From positions 124,001-188,000 of the forward strand of contig NZ_SOCP01000011.1 of assembly GCF_004364325.1 (NCBI RefSeq): a stretch of 64,000 nucleotides of DNA. The letters are read 5' to 3'. Numbering within the stretch: position 1 is the first letter of the stretch; each line of letters starts with the position of its first letter. Position numbers and translations under genes: made by a program. This document shows, piece after piece, positions 1 through 7,634 of the stretch. The notes beneath the pieces were generated by a model that saw only the letters and a program-made list of their open reading frames with translations, was not told the origin of the DNA and did no database searches. This DNA is from Actinophytocola oryzae (GTDB lineage Bacteria > Actinomycetota > Actinomycetes > Mycobacteriales > Pseudonocardiaceae).

Positions 1-48
1 TAGTCGACACCGCACCGAGCGTCACCCGGCTGGGGGGTTTCCACCCCG

Positions 49-1644
49 ATGTCCGACGGGCACGCTGGGACCCCTCAGGCTCCCGGGGGACTCGTGGTTG
101 GCACAGGTCGGCATCAGCACCTCAACCAGGCGCTGCTGCGCATACCGCGCCGCGCGGAGAACTCCGCGCGGCACTCGGTGTCGAGCACCTACGTCGAGGC
201 GGGTTCGCTGGCCGCGCTGCTGCACTCGAGCGACCACCAGATCCTGTACGGGCGGCGTGGGACCGGGAAGACCCACGCGCTGCTGCACCTCTCCGACCTG
301 GTCGGCGCCATCGGTGACGTCGCCGTGTACGTGGACCTGCGGACCATCGGGTCGGCGGGCGGCATCCACTCCGACAGCACCCTGCCCGCGGCCGAGCGCG
401 GCACGCGCCTGTTGATCGACACGATCGAGGAGCTGCACGACGGGCTGCTGTCGGTCGCGATGGAACAGGACGTGGCCGAGCCCGACCAGCTGCTGCGCGG
501 GCTGGACCGCCTCGCGGAGTCGGCCACCTCCGTGCAGGTCGTCGGCGCGGTCGAGCGGGAGACCACGGTCGGCGGCGCGGCGGAGTCGGTGCGCAGCGCG
601 GAGGTCTCGCTGAGCACCTCGCCCGGTGCGCGTGCCACGGCGAGCACACGGCAGTCGCTGTCGGCGCGGAGCAGGACACTGAGGTCCGGGGTCGAGCGGC
701 ACCACGTGATGTTCGGGCCGCTGAGCCGTGCCGTGCGCGCGATCGTGCGAGCCCTGGAGCCGGCGCGGCTGTGGTTGCTGCTCGACGAGTGGAGCAGCGT
801 GCCCCGCGACCTGCAGCCGTTCCTCGCGGACCTGCTGCGCCGGGCGGTGCTGCCGGTCGGCGGCCTCACCGTGAAGATAGCGGCCATCGAACGGCGGTCC
901 CAGTTCGCGGCGTACTCGGGCTGCGGCGAGTACGTCGGCATCGAGGTCGGTTCGGACGCCGCGTCCTCGGTGGACCTCGACGCGTTCCTCGCTTTCGACA
1001 ACAGCGAGCCGCAGGCCAGGGAGTTCTTCGCGCGGCTGTTCCACAACCACACGTCGGTGTGGCTGCGGGTGAAGGCACCGCCGGAGGACGCGGCGGCGTT
1101 CGTGGCGGAGTGCTTCCGCCGCAACGCGTTCACGGAGCTGGTGCGTGCCGCGCAGGGCGTGCCGCGCGACGCGATCAACATCGCCGCGCTGGCCGCCCAG
1201 CACGCGCACGACAAGCCGATCGGCGTGTCGGACGTGCGCAGGGCCGCGCGGGACTGGTACCTGCGGGACAAGCAGACGGCCATCGCGACGAACGAGCCCG
1301 CCCGCCAGGCGCTGCGGGTGTTGATCGACGAGGTGATCGGGCACCGCCGCGCCCGCACGTTCGTGGTCGACCAGCTGACGCGCGAACGGGCAGGCGTGAT
1401 CGAGGACCTGCACGACGCACGCCTGCTCCACCTGCTGCGGCGCGGGATCGCGGACCCGAACCACCCCGGCGCGCTCTACGACGGTTTCGCCATCGACTAC
1501 GGCTGTTACGTGTCGCTGATGCTCGACAACGCGAAGTTCCAGATGCGTGGCCGCGCCGACTGGATCAACTCGCCGAACGGCATGCCCCCGGAGGGCTACC
1601 GCATCGCGAGGTCGGCCGTCGACCTCAGGACGCTGCTCGACTGA
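49..1644 (+). CDS. P-loop ATPase of ORC/STAND-like type, function unknown
   Basis: A 531-aa protein with a Walker A motif GRRGTGKT (about residues 69-76) and a Walker B-like LWLLLDEWSS near residue 245. About 130 residues between them are Ser/Ala/Arg-rich and look like a variable insertion. The C-terminal third is mostly helical, as in ORC/Cdc6-like ATPases with a winged-helix tail. No signal peptide or membrane segment is seen. It converges on the alpha/beta hydrolase gene, overlapping it by 20 bp at the 3' ends, and lies just outside the contractile injection cluster, whose own AAA+ ATPase is not visible here. Whether it serves that system is unknown. The first 35 residues are weakly conserved-looking, so the start could lie further in. 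Fold call fairly sure, role not. Confidence 0.6.
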   Translation: MSDGHAGTPQAPGGLVVGTGRHQHLNQALLRIPRRAENSARHSVSSTYVEAGSLAALLHSSDHQILYGRRGTGKTHALLHLSDLVGAIGDVAVYVDLRTIGSAGGIHSDSTLPAAERGTRLLIDTIEELHDGLLSVAMEQDVAEPDQLLRGLDRLAESATSVQVVGAVERETTVGGAAESVRSAEVSLSTSPGARATASTRQSLSARSRTLRSGVERHHVMFGPLSRAVRAIVRALEPARLWLLLDEWSSVPRDLQPFLADLLRRAVLPVGGLTVKIAAIERRSQFAAYSGCGEYVGIEVGSDAASSVDLDAFLAFDNSEPQAREFFARLFHNHTSVWLRVKAPPEDAAAFVAECFRRNAFTELVRAAQGVPRDAINIAALAAQHAHDKPIGVSDVRRAARDWYLRDKQTAIATNEPARQALRVLIDEVIGHRRARTFVVDQLTRERAGVIEDLHDARLLHLLRRGIADPNHPGALYDGFAIDYGCYVSLMLDNAKFQMRGRADWINSPNGMPPEGYRIARSAVDLRTLLD

Positions 1645-2293
1645 GGAACGGGACGACGACGGCCGCGAAGTCGTCCGGTGCCTCGCTGTGGATCCGGTGC
1701 CCCACCGGGATCTCCACCACGGTCGCGGTCGGCATCAGTTGTGCGGCCTCACGCAGGCGTCCCTGGTCCACGTGGCTCCCCTGGCCGCCCGCGAGCCACA
1801 GGGTGTCCGCGGGGATCCGGGGGAGGCCGGCCCACCACGTCGGATCCGGCGTGCGGACCAGGTGTTTGACCGTGTGGACCACCGCCCAGTCGAAGTCGAC
1901 CGGCTCCGGGGGCGCCGCCGGGACCTCGATCGGCTCGGTGCGCTCGTGGGGCGGCGGGGCGATGTCCTCGACGACCATGAGGCGCACCCGGTCCGGCGCC
2001 TTCATCGCGACGTGCATGGCGACGGCGCCGCCCAGTGAGTGCCCGACCAGGTCGACGGTGTCGTGGCCGTGGCGGTCCATGAAGTGGAGGACGTCGTCGG
2101 CCATGGCGGTGAAGGTGTAGTCGTCGGTGTGCGGGGAGGTGCCGTGGCCGCGAAGGTCGAGCGCGACCGAGTGGCGGGGAAGGCGCTTCGCGAGGTCCGC
2201 CCAGGTCCGCGCCGAGCTGCCGAGTGCGTGGAGCAGCACCACCGGCGGGCCGCCGTCGGGCTCGCCGGTGGTGCGGTGGCCGAGTTCGATCAC
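1625..2293 (-). CDS. alpha/beta hydrolase
   Basis: 222 aa. An alpha/beta-hydrolase fold enzyme: PVVLLHALGSSARTW is the oxyanion-hole loop, DLRGHGTS follows strand 4, and VGHSLGG carries the nucleophile Ser86 in the G-x-S-x-G elbow. The final His is in the PVGHRIHSEAP segment. It is short for the family (usual length 250-300 aa) because the cap is small. The start lies 9 bp downstream of the stop of the zinc-ribbon membrane protein, so it may be the last gene of the injection-system transcript. No substrate can be inferred; esterase, lactonase and haloperoxidase-like enzymes share these motifs. Confidence 0.8.
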   Translation of the reverse strand: MIELGHRTTGEPDGGPPVVLLHALGSSARTWADLAKRLPRHSVALDLRGHGTSPHTDDYTFTAMADDVLHFMDRHGHDTVDLVGHSLGGAVAMHVAMKAPDRVRLMVVEDIAPPPHERTEPIEVPAAPPEPVDFDWAVVHTVKHLVRTPDPTWWAGLPRIPADTLWLAGGQGSHVDQGRLREAAQLMPTATVVEIPVGHRIHSEAPDDFAAVVVPFLSRAAS

Positions 2294-2302
2294 CCCGCCA
2301 CG

Positions 2303-4699
2303 CTACAACTCCTCGAAGAACTCGATCTCGCTGATGGCGAGGTTGGTGCCGCTGACCGACTTGAACGTGGACACGACGTGGATCTCCACGCTGTTCACGC
2401 CCTCGCCGTTCTCGATCTCGAGTGTCTGCGGGTCCGGCCGGTCCTGGACGTTGACGTCGGTCGTCTTCCCGTTGGAGAACACCAGGTGCAGCTTCTGCGC
2501 CCGGTGCGACTCCTTGAAGCCCGCGCCGTCCCCGTTGTGCACGATGATCTTCGCGAGGTCGACAGTGCGGTCGAACTTCACCACCATGTTCGGCTCCACG
2601 CCGCCGACCGGTGCCGCCCAGTAGCTGTCCGACTGACCGTCGACGGCCATGTTGGCCGGGTGGTCCGGCAACGCGACCGACGCGACCGGTGCCTCCGCGG
2701 CGGAGACGGGTGCGTACTGGGGGAAGAAGATCTGCTCGAAGGTGCCCTTGGCCTCGGCGGCCTGCTCGTTGACCCAGCCGCGGAAGGGCGCGAACAGCCC
2801 GTAGGCGACACCGCCGATGACGAGTGCCAGCGCCACCACGCGACGGATCGTCTTGAACGTGGTGCTGACGAACACGCCAAGCTTGCTCTTGCCTGCCCGG
2901 CCGCCGCGCTTGGGACGCTCGCCGGACTTGCGGACCTTCGCGCCGCTCCTGGGCAGGAGCTTGCGCCACCACGGCGTCTTGACGGTCTCCGCCTCGGCGA
3001 GGGAGGTGCCACACCGACTACAGAACTTACGCGCGACGGTGTTGCCCTCACCGCACTCACCGCAGACGAGGTCGCCCGGCTGGAGCTTGCGGGTAGGGGG
3101 CTGACGCCGGACCGGAGGCGGTTTCCTGGTCGCCTCCTGGGGGACGACGGAGTCCGGTTGGGTGGTGGCCTTTCCGGTGACCGGGGCGACCAGGTCACTG
3201 GCCTCGGCCGCGGTGGCGGCTGGTCTCGCGGGCTCGGGCGGGGGTGGTAATGCCGGACCGCCGGACGCCGGTGGTGGCGGTTTGGGCGCGGGTGGGGTCG
3301 ACGCGACCAGATCCGCGGGCGACGAGCCGTTGCCGGCGGGCGCCACCCCCGAGATCGGGAGGACGAACGGGTTCGCCACCCCGCCCGGGGCGTTCGGCGG
3401 CAGCTCGGGTCCCGCGCCGGCCCGCGAAGCCAGCGCGGCGGGAGCACCCGCACCGGGTGGAGGAGGCAGTGCAGGCCCCGCCCCCGGCAGGGGCGGCAAC
3501 GCCGGACCACCGGAACCGCCAGGCGACTTCGACCCACCTGGCGGAGGCAGCGCTGGACCGGCCGTAGGTGGTGGCAGTGCGGGACCGCCGGACGAGCCCG
3601 TTCCACCCGGCGTCGGAGGCAACGCAGGACCGCCCGACCGCGACCCACCTGGCGGAGGAGGCAGCGCTGGACCGCCAGAGGCAGGAGGCAAGGCCGAACC
3701 CGCAGTAGGGAGTGCGGAACCACCGGACACACGCGACGGCGACGCCGACCCGCCCGGCGGAGGAGGCAACGCCGGCCCCCCGGCAGGGGGCGGTGGCACC
3801 GCCGGACCGCCATGGGTGCCTGGCGTTGACGCCGAGGCGACGGGCGCAGCTACCGCACCGGCAGAGACGCCTGGCGGAGCGGCAGGTGATGCGGGAGGAG
3901 GCGGCATCGCGCCAGGGGGTGGTGGCGGCGCCGCACCAAGAGGCGGTGGGGGCTTGGCCACCGCACCTGGAGGTGGAGGCGGGGTCGCGCCGGGCGGTGG
4001 TGGGGGCTTGGCTACCGCACCCGCCGGCGGCGAGGGCGCCGCGCCAGGGGGCGGGGGCGGCTTGGCCACCGCGCCAGGGGGCGGCGCCGCACCGGGAGGT
4101 GTGGCCGCGCCAGGGGGCGGGGGTGGCTTCGCCGCCGCGCCAGGCGGCGGTGGGGGTGTCGCACCCGGAGGAGGCGGCGGCTTGGCCGCCCCGCCGGGAG
4201 GCGGGGGTGGCGCGCCGGGTGGGGGCGGTGGCTTGGCACCCGGCGGAGGCGGAGGCTTCGCACCCGGAGGAGGCGGAGGCTTCGCACCCGGTGGCGGAGG
4301 CGGCTTCGGTGCTCCCGGCGGGGGCGGGGGTTTCGGTGCCCCTGGCGGTGGCGGCGGCGCCCCCGGCGCGCCAGGGGGCTTCGGCGGCCCAGGCGCTCCG
4401 GGCGGCTTCGGCGCCCCGGGAACACCCGGCCTCGGCGGCACCCCGGCACCCGGACGCCCCGGGACACCCGGCTTCGGCGTCTCGGCCACCGGGTCCCGGT
4501 CACCGACATCCAGGTACAGGGCCGACTGCAGGCGGGCGAACCAGCCCCGTTTCGGCTGCTCCTCCTCTTCCTCGACAGCCTTGGCCGGGACCGGCGCGGG
4601 CGCCAGCTTCTCCCCCGTCCATTCCAGGAACGCGCCGCACGAACCGCAGAACGCGTCCGCCTCCTTGTTGTGGAAGCCGCATGTCTTGCAGACGATCAC
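2303..4699 (-). CDS. zinc-ribbon, polyproline, single-TM protein with NADase-type glycan-binding (discoidin-like) C-terminus
   Basis: 798 aa in five parts. Residues 4-21 form a zinc ribbon (CxxC...CxxC). Residues about 65-520 are Pro/Gly/Ala low complexity with many PPPPPGA units. A second zinc ribbon lies at about 545-563. A basic stretch then precedes one membrane helix at about 613-635 (VVALALVIGGVAYGLF). The C-terminus (about 665-798) is a discoidin-like beta-sandwich with DGQSDSYW near its start and ISEIEFFEEL at its end, as in NADase-type glycan-binding domains. Predicted topology is N-in, with the sandwich outside the membrane. Its ATG overlaps the stop of the tail gene gpI (ATGA), so it is translated with the injection-system genes. 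It could tether the particle to the membrane or cell wall; that is inference. Domain calls are firm, the role is not. Confidence 0.7.
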   Translation of the reverse strand: MIVCKTCGFHNKEADAFCGSCGAFLEWTGEKLAPAPVPAKAVEEEEEQPKRGWFARLQSALYLDVGDRDPVAETPKPGVPGRPGAGVPPRPGVPGAPKPPGAPGPPKPPGAPGAPPPPPGAPKPPPPPGAPKPPPPPGAKPPPPPGAKPPPPPGAKPPPPPGAPPPPPGGAAKPPPPPGATPPPPPGAAAKPPPPPGAATPPGAAPPPGAVAKPPPPPGAAPSPPAGAVAKPPPPPGATPPPPPGAVAKPPPPLGAAPPPPPGAMPPPPASPAAPPGVSAGAVAAPVASASTPGTHGGPAVPPPPAGGPALPPPPGGSASPSRVSGGSALPTAGSALPPASGGPALPPPPGGSRSGGPALPPTPGGTGSSGGPALPPPTAGPALPPPGGSKSPGGSGGPALPPLPGAGPALPPPPGAGAPAALASRAGAGPELPPNAPGGVANPFVLPISGVAPAGNGSSPADLVASTPPAPKPPPPASGGPALPPPPEPARPAATAAEASDLVAPVTGKATTQPDSVVPQEATRKPPPVRRQPPTRKLQPGDLVCGECGEGNTVARKFCSRCGTSLAEAETVKTPWWRKLLPRSGAKVRKSGERPKRGGRAGKSKLGVFVSTTFKTIRRVVALALVIGGVAYGLFAPFRGWVNEQAAEAKGTFEQIFFPQYAPVSAAEAPVASVALPDHPANMAVDGQSDSYWAAPVGGVEPNMVVKFDRTVDLAKIIVHNGDGAGFKESHRAQKLHLVFSNGKTTDVNVQDRPDPQTLEIENGEGVNSVEIHVVSTFKSVSGTNLAISEIEFFEEL
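3430..4490 (-). repeat. GC-rich minisatellite-like coding repeat (PPPPPGA units)
   Basis: About 1 kb of degenerate short tandem units inside the zinc-ribbon gene. Each unit encodes Pro4-5-Gly-Ala, often followed by Ala-Lys or Val-Ala-Lys. The opposite strand is Gly-rich and stays open for more than 500 codons, which is a composition artefact. Such tracts change length by slippage and are assembly-prone, so the exact unit count should be treated with care. Confidence 0.7.
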
Positions 4700-5235
4700 G
4701 GCCGATCCACCTCCACTCTGTGCACAACGTGTGCTGGTTTGGCTGCCGCTACCGCCGAGTCGACGAGATCCATCGGGACGCTCGCGGGGTCGTGCACCCG
4801 GATGCGCACGGCCAGTCTTGGGGACGCCTGCCCAGGCATCGCGGCGCCGGGGTTCTTCGACCAGCCGACCGCGCCGCTGTCCGCTATCTCCACCCGGCCG
4901 CCGGTGAGCACCTGGAGGTTGGCCCGCAGGCCGGCCACCGTGCCGCGCATCCGGTACATCTCCACCGCCGTGGCCACCACGGCCCTGCGGCGCTCGATCG
5001 GCCAGCCCTCGTCAAGCTCGATCCCCACCCAGCCGGCCAGCCACTCGAGAAAGTCCTCCGGGGCCAGGTACGGGTCGAAGTAGTCGACTATGCAGTCCAA
5101 AGTGGACAGGATGGGTGCCATCACGTCGTCGAAGCCGCCCACGAACCGTTCCGTGAACGGGTCTTCCTGGTACACCGCGGGCAGCATCTCGATAATCGGG
5201 GACGCCGTCGCCATGCCCGTCACCAAGCCGCGCAT
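4696..5235 (-). CDS. phage tail protein, gpI-like baseplate component (TIGR02242 type)
   Basis: 179 aa. The opening IEMLPAVYQEDPFTERFVGGFDDVMAPI and the middle LEWLAGWVGIELDEGWP are the hallmark blocks of the gpI/Afp12-type tail domain, which links baseplate wedges to outer tail parts in contractile systems. The usual length is about 180-200 aa, so it looks complete. The start codon overlaps the last base of the gpJ stop (TGATG). The stop overlaps the next gene's ATG. Cytoplasmic until particle assembly; no signal peptide. Confident family call. Confidence 0.88.
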   Translation of the reverse strand: MRGLVTGMATASPIIEMLPAVYQEDPFTERFVGGFDDVMAPILSTLDCIVDYFDPYLAPEDFLEWLAGWVGIELDEGWPIERRRAVVATAVEMYRMRGTVAGLRANLQVLTGGRVEIADSGAVGWSKNPGAAMPGQASPRLAVRIRVHDPASVPMDLVDSAVAAAKPAHVVHRVEVDRP

Positions 5236-7187
5236 CAGTGGTCCTCCACCTTCACGTGGTGCTCGTAGGAGAAGATGAGGCTGTGCGGGTCGACGTCCAG
5301 CCGCTGCGTCTCCTCGCCCCGCTCCCCCGTCACCGGGTTCGCACCGAACAGCCGCACATCCTCGACCAGGTCCACGCCGCGAACCCGTTGCAGCAGCGCG
5401 TACACGTCACCCGACTGCACCGGCCGCCCGAACTCCCAGCCCCGGCCGTCCCGGCCACCGCTGATCGGGTTCAGGTACCGGTACAGCGCCTCCAGCGCGT
5501 CCGCACGCACCCTGGCCGCGTCCAGGCGCGGCCTGGCGATCACCCTGGCCACCACCGTCACGCCGCGGAAGCGTGGCGGGGACACCAGCACGCGCGTGCC
5601 GATCAGGCGGACCTCGTCCAGGCGCTCGGAGATGCGGGACAGGGTCTCCTCGCTGGGCACCAGCTCGGCGAAGTCGATCTTGCCCTCGACCTCGGCCGCG
5701 GCCGGGACGACCAGGATGCGCACCGAGCCCGCGTCCGTGTCCTCGTCACCTGCCGTCACACAGCGGACGCGGGCCACGTCCGGGGCCGCCTCCTGCGTGA
5801 TGGCCTCGTAGTCCTCCGCCGTCACCGCGCGGCTGCGGGTGCGCAGCAGGATCGGGCCGCGCGCCTTGGCCTCCTCGATGTCCTCACCGTCGACGCCACC
5901 CCACGCGGCCTCGATGTTCTCCACCCTGGAGACGAAGGGAATCGACGACTTCAGCGTCTGGATCGCGCCCTTGCCGACGTTCCCGACCCTGCCGCCGCCC
6001 GTCGCGTACCTGCGCAGGCGGAGGGTCGTGCCGTACGGGGGAACCGCGCCGTACTGGCGGAGGCCGCCGTCCGGCTCGCGGATCGCGGGTCCGAAGTGGA
6101 CGGTGCCGGAGGTGCCGTCCAGGATGTAGTGCCGGTCGTCAGGGCCGCTGGCCGCGAAGTTGTGTACCCGCGTCCACTCCTGCCAGCCGTCGTCGGACAT
6201 GATCTCGAGGGCCGCATCGCCCGCGCCGATCACGACCGGCGCCCGCGCGACCGAGAACTGCTGTCCCGGCACGCCTTCCGAGTCGCCGAGGATCTCCTCC
6301 TCGACGATCTCGCAGTGGCTCGCCACCACCGTGCCGCCGATGGTGCTGGCCGACAGCGCGGCGACGAACGGCGACGCCTCGTAGGTCGGCCAGTCGGCGT
6401 CGACCTCGACGACCCGCGCACGCAGCCAGCCCGCCGCGTTCCCACCGAGCACGGCCGACTCGTGGTCGCCCGGCACGTGCACGTGGATCTCGCCGTTCGC
6501 GTTCAGCGCGCCGGTCTCGTCCGTGCTGACCCGGCAGCGCCGCCACTCCGTGCCGTTCCACGCCTCCCACCGCAGCGGCGGGTGGTCCGGGTGCACGCCG
6601 ACGCCCTCGACACGGCAGTCGAAGTCCAGGCGCACCACGCAGTTCGGCACCGGGTTGGACAGGCCGACCAGCAGCACGTCGTCCACGCGCGGCACCGGGG
6701 AGAAGGCCGGGATCGACTGGCCCATCCGCAGCTCGTCGGTGTGGTCGACCTGGCCGTCCGCGTCGGCGGCCTGCGTCGCGACGAAACTGAGCGAGCACGG
6801 CAGGATCTGCAGGTCCTCACTCGTGGAGAACACCACCGACTCGTCGTGCTCGGTGCGCAGCGTCGCGACGTTCGTGCCCGTCACCACGCCGACGGGCGTG
6901 ATGGCGGGCGCGGACAGCCAGAACGTGACGCCCGCCTGCGCGGGGGTCGGTGGGATCAGCCGCAGCCCGATCAGCTCCAGGAACTTCACGTACAGCCGGT
7001 CGGGGACCTGGTTGAGCCGGAACAGCAGCTGGTCGGTCATGAACGCGAACGTCTCGATCAGCGTCACGCCGGGGTCGGACACGTTGTGGTCCGTCCACTC
7101 CGGACAGCGGCGCATGACCATGCGCTTCGCGTCGTCGACCAGGTCCTGGAAGCGCCGGTCGTCGAGATTGGGGGCAGGCAGCGCCAT
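5235..7187 (-). CDS. putative baseplate assembly protein, gpJ-like (TIGR02243 type)
   Basis: 650 aa, a normal length for the gpJ/Afp11-Pvc11 baseplate wedge. The start MALPAPNLDDRRFQDLVDDAKRMV and the following CPEWTDHNVSDPGVTLIETFAFMTDQLLFRLNQVPD are the classic N-terminal block. The C-terminal half contains the repeated strand-rich GVTVVARVIARPRLDA region. It forms the wedge ring around the hub and spike. It is translationally coupled to gp25 upstream and gpI downstream by TGATG junctions, so the three wedge genes should be made in fixed ratio. Confidence 0.9.
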   Translation of the reverse strand: MALPAPNLDDRRFQDLVDDAKRMVMRRCPEWTDHNVSDPGVTLIETFAFMTDQLLFRLNQVPDRLYVKFLELIGLRLIPPTPAQAGVTFWLSAPAITPVGVVTGTNVATLRTEHDESVVFSTSEDLQILPCSLSFVATQAADADGQVDHTDELRMGQSIPAFSPVPRVDDVLLVGLSNPVPNCVVRLDFDCRVEGVGVHPDHPPLRWEAWNGTEWRRCRVSTDETGALNANGEIHVHVPGDHESAVLGGNAAGWLRARVVEVDADWPTYEASPFVAALSASTIGGTVVASHCEIVEEEILGDSEGVPGQQFSVARAPVVIGAGDAALEIMSDDGWQEWTRVHNFAASGPDDRHYILDGTSGTVHFGPAIREPDGGLRQYGAVPPYGTTLRLRRYATGGGRVGNVGKGAIQTLKSSIPFVSRVENIEAAWGGVDGEDIEEAKARGPILLRTRSRAVTAEDYEAITQEAAPDVARVRCVTAGDEDTDAGSVRILVVPAAAEVEGKIDFAELVPSEETLSRISERLDEVRLIGTRVLVSPPRFRGVTVVARVIARPRLDAARVRADALEALYRYLNPISGGRDGRGWEFGRPVQSGDVYALLQRVRGVDLVEDVRLFGANPVTGERGEETQRLDVDPHSLIFSYEHHVKVEDH

Positions 7188-7615
7188 CAGTAGTCACTCC
7201 CGTCCTCTGGGATGGTGTAGAAGGGGAAGACCAGGTTGCGCCGGTCGTTGGTGTCTTTGGGCCGGTACTGGATGTCGATGTAGAGCACGCCGTCCTCCTC
7301 GGGGTGCGGCGTGACGAGCACCCCCTCGACGTCCACGCGCGGCTCCCAGCGCAGCAGCGCGTCGTGCACCACCTGCGACAGCTCCGCGGTGGTCTCCACG
7401 TTCACCGGCCGGAACACGAAGTCGCGGATCCGGCTGCCGAACTGCGGGCGCATCGGCCGCTCGCCGGGATAGGTCGACAGGATCAGGCGCATGGCCTGCT
7501 CCAGCTCGACCTCCCTGCGCACCAGGGCGATGCCCCCCTGCGAGGCGACACCCAGTGGGAACGCCCACCCGGCGCCGATGAAGTCCTGCTGTGTCGAATG
7601 GCTCGTTCCGCTCAT
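7187..7615 (-). CDS. GPW/gp25 family baseplate wedge protein
   Basis: 142 aa. Contains GAGWAFPLGVASQGGIALVRREVELEQAMRLIL, STYPGERPMRPQFGSRIRDFVF and the closing RRNLVFPFYTIPEDG, all standard for the gp25/Afp9 lysozyme-like wedge protein that joins the sheath initiator to the baseplate. Catalytic lysozyme residues are not expected in this family. It lies 19 bp after the spike gene, and its stop shares one base with the gpJ start. Confident call. Confidence 0.9.
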   Translation of the reverse strand: MSGTSHSTQQDFIGAGWAFPLGVASQGGIALVRREVELEQAMRLILSTYPGERPMRPQFGSRIRDFVFRPVNVETTAELSQVVHDALLRWEPRVDVEGVLVTPHPEEDGVLYIDIQYRPKDTNDRRNLVFPFYTIPEDGSDY

Positions 7616-7634
7616 CCGCGGGCCACCTCCTTCC

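Noticed and set aside
49..1644. P-loop ATPase as the missing eCIS AAA+ ATPase
   Set aside because: The motif is GRRGTGKT with ORC-like context; the AAA+ second region of homology and arginine-finger block expected for Afp15-like proteins are not visible.
3162..4907. Gly-rich 581-codon plus-strand frame resembling a PE_PGRS-like protein
   Set aside because: It is the exact reverse of the polyproline repeats of the zinc-ribbon gene, whose ends carry true domains and overlaps.
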